Source: DASTOB01 sp035720425 (GTDB lineage: Bacteria > Chloroflexota > Limnocylindria > Limnocylindrales > CSP1-4). Taken from it: a stretch of 5,011 nucleotides of DNA. The translations under genes were made by a program, and so were the position numbers. Location of the stretch: the NCBI GenBank assembly GCA_035720425.1, contig DASTOB010000187.1, forward strand, positions 1-5,011. The letters run 5' to 3'. Position 1 is the first letter of the stretch; each line of letters begins with the position of its first letter. Positions 1-4,069 of this stretch are shown piece by piece. Below the pieces are notes generated by a model. The model made no database searches. It was not told the DNA's origin and was given only the letters and a program-made list of their open reading frames with translations.

Positions 1-213
1 GAGCTGTCGTTCTGGGACCTCGGCGAGTCGACCGAGGTCGTCATCACTCAAGGCCCCTTCAACACCGCGGCACGCCGCGAGCTCCACCGGAACGGCTGGA
101 CGGACAGTCTCGACAAGCTCGAGCAATCGATCTTAGGATCGACCGGTGCCGACCGTGCACGTCGTCGATCAGACTCCCGTCACGCCCGAGCGGGTCCTCG
201 AGGCGGCGCGTGA
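1..213 (+). CDS. AHSA1/SRPBCC-family protein, C-terminal fragment (5' end outside window)
   Basis: The frame is open from base 1 to a TGA at 211-213. The first ~44 residues (ELSFWDLGESTEVVITQGPF, later HRNGWTDSLDKLEQSI) match the last strand and long C-terminal helix of AHSA1-type SRPBCC domains, in which a Gly-Trp-x-x-x-Leu helix closes the hydrophobic cavity. Such proteins bind hydrophobic ligands or act as Hsp90-activator-like or regulator-partner proteins; the specific role cannot be told from a fragment. After LEQSIL the frame runs on for about 26 residues rich in Arg/Ala/Gly that do not look like the family and overlap the next gene by 68 bases. A TAG lies one frame away at 134-136, just after the natural helix end, so a one-base indel may have removed the true stop. 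The family call is fairly secure; the natural C-terminus is not. Confidence 0.7.
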   Translation, partial: ELSFWDLGESTEVVITQGPFNTAARRELHRNGWTDSLDKLEQSILGSTGADRARRRSDSRHARAGPRGGA

Positions 214-469
214 CTCGTCGGCGCCGGGATCGGTCAAGGGCGTGGTGACCGACTCGAACATCTTCAAGCCCGGGAGCACGTGGGAGATCAGGGCGACGCC
301 GGAGAATGGCGGCAGCCGAGTAGAGGTGATCGGCGTTCGCCACCTCCGGGGCTTCAGGGGCAGGCTGCTCGCGCCCGTGTTTCCCCTCGGGCTCGCCAGG
401 CGGACCGTGGCCGACCACCTGCGCCACTTCCTTTCCAAGATCGAGGAGCGAGAGTCCGGCTCTGGGTGA
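146..469 (+). CDS. SRPBCC-family (polyketide cyclase/dehydrase-like) protein with apparent internal deletion
   Basis: This 107-residue protein starts at a GTG preceded by AGGA at 135-138, seven bases upstream, which supports the start. Residues 1-22 (MPTVHVVDQT, then TPERVLEAARD) match the first strand and first helix of SRPBCC proteins. Residues 27-105 (SAPGSVKGVVTDSNIFKPGS, then WEIRATP, SRVEV, LAPVFPLGLARRTVADHLRHF) match their second half and C-terminal helix. Intact relatives, as I remember them, are about 145-150 residues, with roughly 45 residues of sheet between these parts. Here residue 23 joins directly to residue 26, in frame, near bases 212-224. Without the central strands the helix-grip cavity is unlikely to form, so the gene may be non-functional although open. 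It probably forms an operon with the AHSA1-like gene upstream. Family is confident; function is unknown. Confidence 0.75.
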   Translation: MPTVHVVDQTPVTPERVLEAARDSSAPGSVKGVVTDSNIFKPGSTWEIRATPENGGSRVEVIGVRHLRGFRGRLLAPVFPLGLARRTVADHLRHFLSKIEERESGSG

Positions 470-481
470 CCTTCTGGCGGG

Positions 482-562
482 CTACTCCAGCGGGGCGAAG
501 CCGCGAGGCGAAGCCTGGAGGCGCTCGCGGAACATCTCTTCGAGGATGTCGTCCCGCGGCAC
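482..562 (-). pseudogene. Short frame resembling a gene 3' end; possible remnant
   Basis: Directly downstream of the truncated regulator, in another frame, a 26-residue frame can be read from a GTG at 562-560 to TAG at 484-482. It reads VPRDDILEEMFRERL followed by QASPRGFAPLE. The amphipathic helix-like composition and normal-looking terminus suggest the end of a real protein, not random sequence, but I do not recognise the family and it does not match the C-terminus I expect for MmyB-type regulators. The GTG overlaps the regulator's stop by one base (TAGTG), so translational coupling is possible; the simpler reading is a remnant left by a deletion that joined two genes. It leaves only 12 bases to the convergent SRPBCC gene. 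Low confidence. Confidence 0.3.
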
Positions 563-993
563 TAACTGTGGCGCCCGAGGGCGTTGGCGCCGAGGATGTC
601 GAGCCGGTGATTGCCGATGTGCGCGGCGGCACCGGTCAGGGCGTCCAGCAGTTGCTGCACCGACGGCCGGATGCGGTTCTTGGTGGGTCGGCGGCGCGGC
701 GGCGGCGCGATGGGTTGCGCGGCGCGGGCGAGGTCGAACAGGTGCGCGCGCTCGGCGTCATCGAGATGCAGTGCCCGGGCGAGCGCGTCGAGAACGCTGT
801 CGGAGGCGCCGGCGAGGTCGCCGCGCTCCAGCCGCGTGTAGTACGGAACGCTCACGCCGGCCAGGACCGCGACCTCCTCGCGACGAAGGCCGGGCACGCG
901 GCGGGTGCCGTAGTCGGGCAGGCCGACGTCGGCGGCCTTGAGCTTGGCTCGCCGGGAAGTCAGGAAGTCGCGGATCTCGCTGCGGGCGTCCAT
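562..993 (-). CDS. XRE-family HTH regulator (MmyB-type), truncated after the DNA-binding domain
   Basis: The start is the ATG at 993-991, giving MDARSEIRDFLTSRRAKL, the usual beginning of this family; the open frame extends upstream but without family similarity. Of 143 residues, about 5-90 form the Cro/C1-type helix-turn-helix region (GLRREEVAVLAGVSVPYYTR at 35-54, LERGDL at 55-60, DSVLDALARALHLDD at 65-79). Residues 108-141 (RPSVQQLLDAL, then HRLDILGANALGR) are the start of the MmyB-like ligand-binding domain. Relatives are usually about 270-290 residues, so the frame stops at a TAG after only the first helix and strand of that domain. The product could still bind DNA but should lack ligand sensing. 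It is divergent from the alcohol dehydrogenase, the arrangement in which such regulators often control an adjacent oxidoreductase. A weak -10-like TACGCT lies 11 bases upstream of the start (1009-1004, minus strand). Confidence 0.82.
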   Translation of the reverse strand: MDARSEIRDFLTSRRAKLKAADVGLPDYGTRRVPGLRREEVAVLAGVSVPYYTRLERGDLAGASDSVLDALARALHLDDAERAHLFDLARAAQPIAPPPRRRPTKNRIRPSVQQLLDALTGAAAHIGNHRLDILGANALGRHS

Positions 994-1009
994 CGGCGCG
1001 ACCAGCGTA

Positions 1010-1041
1010 GACCCCGCCCGGGCCCGCGTGGGGACCCCGCC
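1010..1041. repeat. Pair of 9-bp direct repeats in the divergent intergenic region
   Basis: GACCCCGCC occurs at 1010-1018 and again at 1033-1041, a start-to-start distance of 23 bp, about two helical turns. Both copies lie just upstream of the regulator's start codon and outside recognised coding sequence. Same-face spacing is compatible with a paired protein-binding site, but the repeat is GC-rich in a GC-rich genome and could be chance. Confidence 0.25.
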
Positions 1042-1070
1042 AGGGTCACGTTCACAGGGTCTCTCGATCA

Positions 1071-1083
1071 CACCGAATCGGTG
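1071..1083. promoter_or_regulatory. Candidate operator: perfect 13-bp palindrome
   Basis: CACCGAATCGGTG has 6-bp perfect arms around a single central A. It sits between the divergent regulator (start 993) and the alcohol dehydrogenase (start 1189). XRE-family dimers bind short dyads of this size, commonly in their own divergent promoter region, so this is the best visible operator candidate. No convincing -35/-10 pair for the rightward direction was found around it, so the exact promoter geometry is unknown. Confidence 0.35.
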
Positions 1084-1097
1084 CTTTCGTGGAGGCC

Positions 1098-1187
1098 ATG
1101 ACTTCCACCAGGAGCAAGACCCAGGTCGACGCGCAGCGCGAGCTGTCGACCAGCCTCGCCCACGACGACGCGCGCGTGGTGGCCTGA
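1098..1187 (+). CDS. Possible 29-residue leader or remnant ORF upstream of the alcohol dehydrogenase
   Basis: An ATG at 1098 opens a 29-residue frame (MTSTRSKTQVDAQRE, then LSTSLAHDDARVVA) whose TGA at 1185-1187 is separated by a single base from the ATG of the alcohol dehydrogenase. GGAGG at 1091-1095 lies upstream but only two bases from the ATG, closer than usual. The dehydrogenase has no Shine-Dalgarno of its own, so coupling to this frame would explain its initiation. It may equally be the remains of a lost gene or a chance frame; no family is recognised. Confidence 0.2.
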   Translation: MTSTRSKTQVDAQRELSTSLAHDDARVVA

Positions 1188-1188
1188 C

Positions 1189-2211
1189 ATGCGTGGCGCA
1201 GTGATGCACGGGCCGGGCGATGTGCGCGTCGAGGAGCGTGAGGCGCCCCGGATCGTCGAGCCGACGGACGCGATCATCCGCGTCTCGGCCGCCTGCGTGT
1301 GCGGCTCGGACCTGTGGCCCTACCGGGGCGTTGAGAGCATGCAGTGGCCCGCGCCGATGGGTCACGAGTACGCCGGGATCGTCGAGGAAGTCGGCACCGA
1401 CGTCCAGACGATCAAGCCGGGCCAGTTCGTGGTCGGCTCATTCTGGGCCAGCGACAACACCTGCGAGATCTGCCGGGCCGGCTACCAGAGCGCCTGCGTC
1501 GACCGCGTCCCGATGGGCGCACTGGGCGCCCAGGCGGAGCTGCTGCGCGTCCCGCTGGCCGACGGCACCCTCGTCGCCACGCCCGACATCCCTGCCGACG
1601 ACCTGATCCCGAGCCTCTTGTCGGCCTCCGACGTGCTCGGCACCGGCTGGTTCGGCGCCGTGGCGGCCGAAGCCGGCCCGAGCAAGACCGTCGCCGTGGT
1701 GGGTGACGGCGCGGTCGGCCTGCTCGCCGTGCTCGCTGCCAAGCAGCTCGGTGCGGAGCGGATCATCGCCATGAGCCGCCACGAGTCGCGCCAGCGCCTG
1801 GCCCGCGAGTACGGCGCCACCGACATCGTCGAAGCCCGCGGCGACGAAGGCGTCGCCGCGATCAGGGAGCTCACGAACGGGCTCGGCGCCCACTCCGTGG
1901 TCGAGGCCGTCGGCACCCAGGAGTCGATGAACCAGGCCCTCCACGCGACCCGACCGGGCGGGCACGTCGGCTTCGTCGGCGTCGCGCACGGCGTCTCCCT
2001 GGACGGCATGGACCTCTTCTGGAGCCTCGCCCACGTACACGGTGGGCCGGCGCCGGTGCGCCGCTTCCTGCCCGAGTTCATCGACCTGATCTGGAAGCGC
2101 GAGATCGACCCGGGCAAGGTCTTCGACCTCGAACTGCCGCTCGACCAGGTCGCCGACGGCTACCGAGCGATGGACCAACGCGAAGCGATCAAGGTGCTCC
2201 TGCGCCCATGA
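1189..2211 (+). CDS. Zinc-dependent alcohol dehydrogenase (MDR superfamily)
   Basis: This complete 340-residue medium-chain dehydrogenase should oxidise an alcohol or reduce an aldehyde/ketone with NAD(P); the substrate cannot be read from sequence. The N-terminal GroES-like domain carries the catalytic-zinc motif CGSD (C38) and GHEY (H59, E60). The structural-zinc loop reads D89-x2-C92-x2-C95-x7-C103, with Asp in place of the usual first Cys. The Rossmann fold has VGDGAVG (G172, G174, G177). The strand after it ends in MSRHESR (195-201), not an acidic residue, which suggests NADP(H) preference by inference. The C-terminus (GGPAPVRRFLPE, then REAIKVLLRP) is complete and of family length. The start MRGAVMHGPGDV fits the family, though no ribosome binding site is visible. 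It is followed after 39 bases by the broken short-chain dehydrogenase on the same strand, so the two were probably an operon. Confidence 0.94.
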   Translation: MRGAVMHGPGDVRVEEREAPRIVEPTDAIIRVSAACVCGSDLWPYRGVESMQWPAPMGHEYAGIVEEVGTDVQTIKPGQFVVGSFWASDNTCEICRAGYQSACVDRVPMGALGAQAELLRVPLADGTLVATPDIPADDLIPSLLSASDVLGTGWFGAVAAEAGPSKTVAVVGDGAVGLLAVLAAKQLGAERIIAMSRHESRQRLAREYGATDIVEARGDEGVAAIRELTNGLGAHSVVEAVGTQESMNQALHATRPGGHVGFVGVAHGVSLDGMDLFWSLAHVHGGPAPVRRFLPEFIDLIWKREIDPGKVFDLELPLDQVADGYRAMDQREAIKVLLRP

Positions 2212-2244
2212 GCCGCCACGATCGAACGCGCCCGAGCGACAGCC

Positions 2245-2250
2245 GAGGAG
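2245..2250 (+). promoter_or_regulatory. Ribosome binding site GAGGAG favouring a TTG start at 2257
   Basis: GAGGAG directly abuts the ATG at 2251, too close for efficient initiation there, but lies six bases before an in-frame TTG at 2257. Starting at the TTG gives an N-terminus of MNPTYDFQGQVAVVTG, a normal length before the glycine motif of short-chain dehydrogenases. The TTG is therefore the more likely original start. Confidence 0.45.
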
Positions 2251-2616
2251 ATGACCTTGAATCCCACCTATGACTTCCAGGGGCAAGTCGCCGTCGTCAC
2301 CGGCGCCGGCGCCGGCATGGGACGCGACGCCACCGACGAGCTGACCTCAGCCGGCCATCATGCGCTCGGCATCGCCTGCGACGTCGCCGACGAGACCCAG
2401 CTCGCGGCAGTCGTCGAACGCACCGTGGACACGTTCGGCCGGCTCGACATGGCCTTCAACAACGCGGGCATCCAGATCCCCGTGAGCGGCCGGCCGACGA
2501 ACCGGCCGAACCTTCGACCGCGTCACCGCGATCAACCTCCGCGGCGTCTGGAACTGCATGAAGCACGAGTTGCGCCGCGTCCGGCGCTACTCGACTCGTC
2601 CAAAGCGGCTATGTAG
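2251..2616 (+). pseudogene. Short-chain dehydrogenase/reductase, broken by deletion and frame changes
   Basis: The N-terminus has the SDR cofactor motif TGAGAGMG (17-24), the adenine-binding CDVAD (43-47), the helix ERTVDTFGRLDMAF and the NNAG motif (70-73). Three defects are visible. G24 joins directly to DATDELTSAGHHALG, so about 25 residues containing the second strand and helix, which set NAD/NADP choice, are missing in frame near 2320-2331. After PVSG (residue 80) the family-like sequence moves to a second frame (DEPAE, 2496-2510) and then a third (TFDRVTAINLRGVW from 2510, then NCMKHELRR to about 2577). Finally everything beyond the HELRR helix is absent, including the catalytic Ser and the YxxxK motif. 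The frame carrying TFDRV ends at TGA 2618-2620; the starting frame ends at TAG 2614-2616. Intact members have about 250-270 residues. No catalytic activity is expected. Position suggests it was co-transcribed with the alcohol dehydrogenase. Confidence 0.87.
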
Positions 2617-2795
2617 TTGATGGGCTGGCGAGGACCGGTGAGGGCCTGAAGCCCTTGACGATCAGGTTGATCGCAAACGCCGCCTCGAAGGCGCCCTCGG
2701 GCACCGAGAAGAGGGCGTGCAGGCCGTCCCGCTCGTAGGCGCCGAACAGGACCGCGATCGACGACACGAAGATCAGTATCTGAGGACGGAATGCG
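2609..2795 (-). pseudogene. C-terminal remnant of a DUF4386-like membrane protein
   Basis: On the minus strand about 62 residues end at TAG 2611-2609. They contain a hydrophobic helix (ILIFVSSIAVLFGAY), then LHALFSVPEGAFEAAFAINL and IVKGFRPSPVLAS. A final pattern of Val/Ile-Pro-Glu-x2-x-Glu-x3 followed by LIVKGF+PSP is what I know from the C-terminus of DUF4386 integral membrane proteins, which have several transmembrane helices and unknown function. The same frame is open further upstream to 2959, but that part is Arg/Ser-rich, has no membrane segments and overlaps the secreted protein gene, so I treat the similarity as starting near 2795. At least three quarters of the expected protein is absent. 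The remnant is convergent with the short-chain dehydrogenase pseudogene, the two 3' ends overlapping by eight bases. Confidence 0.55.
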
Positions 2796-2912
2796 ATCGT
2801 CGCCGCGGAGCTCGGGCTCGAGCTGCGAGCCGCTGGGATGGATCGTGGGTCGCGCCGGCGACGCCGGATTGATGTACCCGTATCAGGCAGCGTCGTGCGT
2901 GCTCCTACGGTC

Positions 2913-3353
2913 GTGGACACCCAACGATCCAGACTCAGCCTGGCACTCGCCCTCACCATGGCGGCGCTCGTTGCCGCACCCCCGACGCACGCGGCGGTGC
3001 CGCTCCCGCACCCTCATGTGCCGCCGCCGATCAAGGCGGTCCCTCACGCGCTCCCGGAGCCGCGACCCCCCGCCCGGGACCTGCTTCCGGAACCGCTCCC
3101 GAGCAACGATCCGAACGTGTACGAGACCCCCGAGCTGGGCTCGGCCCCTGGCCGCGCCGTGACCGGCGCGGCGGAGTCCGTCAACGACGACTCCGGTGGC
3201 GGCAGCACCGATGTCGGCGCGTTGCCGGGCGGCGGTTCGGACTACGAGGGCGACGACGACGAGGGCGGCCTGGATCTGGGGTCGATCGGTGTCGTCGGCG
3301 CGGTCCTCATGAGCGGGGGCTCGCTGGCGATGTGGCTGCGACGGAGGCGATGA
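2913..3353 (+). CDS. Secreted Pro-rich protein with signal peptide and C-terminal membrane anchor
   Basis: From the GTG at 2913 the product is 146 residues. Residues 1-27 form a classical signal peptide: basic MDTQRSR, hydrophobic LSLALALTMAALVAA, then PPTHA with cleavage likely after A27 or A28. The exported part is Pro/His-rich (29-65), then a Gly/Ser/Asp linker (92-121) with the acidic run YEGDDDEGG. It ends with a single hydrophobic segment LGSIGVVGAVLMSGGSLAMW (122-141) and RRRR, predicting a surface protein anchored with its C-terminus inside. LPGGG at 104-108 recalls a sorting signal but is not LPXTG. The start is uncertain: ATG 2838, GTG 2895 and ATG 2958 are in frame, and no candidate has a good ribosome site; I chose 2913 for the normal signal-peptide n-region. 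Low-complexity composition prevents a family call. It likely forms an operon with the next gene, seven bases on. Confidence 0.68.
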   Translation: MDTQRSRLSLALALTMAALVAAPPTHAAVPLPHPHVPPPIKAVPHALPEPRPPARDLLPEPLPSNDPNVYETPELGSAPGRAVTGAAESVNDDSGGGSTDVGALPGGGSDYEGDDDEGGLDLGSIGVVGAVLMSGGSLAMWLRRRR

Positions 3354-3360
3354 CGCCGGC

Positions 3361-3966
3361 ATGTCGAGGTTCATCGGGATGTTCGCCGTCGACCAACGGC
3401 GCAAGCGGCAGCTCTACACCGACAGGTACTCCCACGTCCTCGTCGTCTTCGACACGGCGCTGATCCTCGTCGAAGCAGCCCCGGTGCGCGACTACGGCCT
3501 CGCGGCGTGGCGTCGGGTACCGGTCCCGGTCCCGCATGCCACGGCGGCGAGAACGCTCCTGCGGCTGACGCCGCGGTTCGGGTCGCTCAAGAAGAGCATC
3601 GCGCAACTCGGGTCGCTGACACCCGAAATCCTCGCTGCGGCCTATCGGACCCGCGCCCGTCTCGTCTGGAACGACCGGATCCGCTCCGCCGTCCTCACCG
3701 GCACCCGCCGCGCCGATCTCAAGATCGAGTACGAGAGCGCGACGTACGGCCGGCCGATGGAGCTCTGGTTCACCATCTCGTTCTTCGAAGACGGCGAGCA
3801 GGTTCGGGCGGCGCTCGCGACCACGCTCGGCGGCCGGTTCCGCGCGAAACGCCGGAACGCCCTCGCTGCTGTGAGCGACGCGTGGTCGCCGGCGCAGACC
3901 GCCGGCGAGATCGGTCACGACCTCGCCGGGCGACCCCGCGGATCCGCGACGCCTCCCGCGAGCTAG
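3361..3966 (+). CDS. Uncharacterised cytoplasmic protein (201 residues)
   Basis: I do not recognise the family. The ATG at 3361 lies seven bases after the upstream stop, and GGAGG at 3343-3347 is 13 bases before it, rather far but the only ribosome-site candidate. There is no signal peptide or membrane helix. Residues 22-50 (RYSHVLVVFDTALILVEAAP, then VRDYGLAAW) and 105-160 (DRIRSAVLTG, then LKIEYES, MELWFTISFF, EQVRAALATTLGGRF) alternate hydrophobic and polar residues like beta strands ending in a helix. This is reminiscent of bacterial PH/GRAM-like small beta domains, which is only a fold-level guess. Between them lies a basic helical stretch (63-108). The last 20 residues are low-complexity. 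Codon usage is high-GC throughout and the frame is uninterrupted. Close coupling to the secreted anchored protein suggests a shared role at the membrane, but function is unknown. Confidence 0.75.
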   Translation: MSRFIGMFAVDQRRKRQLYTDRYSHVLVVFDTALILVEAAPVRDYGLAAWRRVPVPVPHATAARTLLRLTPRFGSLKKSIAQLGSLTPEILAAAYRTRARLVWNDRIRSAVLTGTRRADLKIEYESATYGRPMELWFTISFFEDGEQVRAALATTLGGRFRAKRRNALAAVSDAWSPAQTAGEIGHDLAGRPRGSATPPAS

Positions 3967-4011
3967 AGGCGCTCAGACCGACTCGTTCCCAAACGCGCTG
4001 AGGTGCGGCTA

Positions 4012-4051
4012 ACCCCCGTATTTCCCCATTGAGGGATGAATCACCGGGGGT
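4012..4051. promoter_or_regulatory. G/C-run dyad upstream of the flavoprotein gene, candidate regulator site
   Basis: ACCCCCG (4012-4018) and CGGGGGT (4045-4051) form a perfect 7-bp inverted repeat. Nested within is TCCC (4023-4026) and GGGA (4033-4036), nearly concentric. The spacer is AT-richer than the surrounding DNA and contains no recognised gene. The dyad centre is about 38 bases upstream of the start codon of a gene without a ribosome site, so it would lie near the -35 region. Lack of a T run makes a rho-independent terminator for the upstream gene unlikely; an activator site is the better reading. Confidence 0.4.
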
Positions 4052-4060
4052 AGTGACGTC

Positions 4061-4066
4061 TACGTT
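4061..4066 (+). promoter_or_regulatory. Possible -10 element TACGTT for a leaderless transcript
   Basis: TACGTT fits the actinobacterial TAnnnT -10 pattern and ends three bases before the ATG at 4070. No -35 match to TTGACA is found at the expected 4038-4043 (GAATCA). No Shine-Dalgarno precedes the ATG. The -10 is slightly closer to the ATG than ideal for a leaderless start, so the exact transcription start is uncertain. Confidence 0.25.
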
Positions 4067-4069
4067 GCT

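Noticed and set aside
280..1101. Long plus-strand open frame across the SRPBCC end and the regulator
   Set aside because: It is Arg/Gly/Ala-rich, lacks any family pattern and lies antisense to the well-supported regulator; typical open-frame shadow of high-GC DNA.
1438..2286. 282-residue minus-strand frame opposite the alcohol dehydrogenase
   Set aside because: It is the mirror of a strongly supported gene and shows no recognisable motif.
2590..2613. LDSSKAAM in the final part of the SDR frame as a surviving YxxxK active site
   Set aside because: The tyrosine is absent, about 40 expected residues before it are missing, and it lies in a different frame from the preceding recognisable SDR segment; probably chance.
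2838..2912. Longer N-terminus for the secreted protein starting at ATG 2838
   Set aside because: It would put about 25 Arg-rich residues before the signal peptide and has no good ribosome site; GTG 2913 gives a normal n-region, although 2895 remains possible.
3224..3238. LPGGG as a sortase sorting signal
   Set aside because: It lacks the Thr-Gly of LPXTG and is separated from the membrane segment by a 13-residue acidic linker; the hydrophobic tail alone explains anchoring.
3971..4002. CTCAG/CTGAG inverted repeat as a terminator for the 3361-3966 gene
   Set aside because: The arms are only five bases with a loop over 20 bases and no T run follows.
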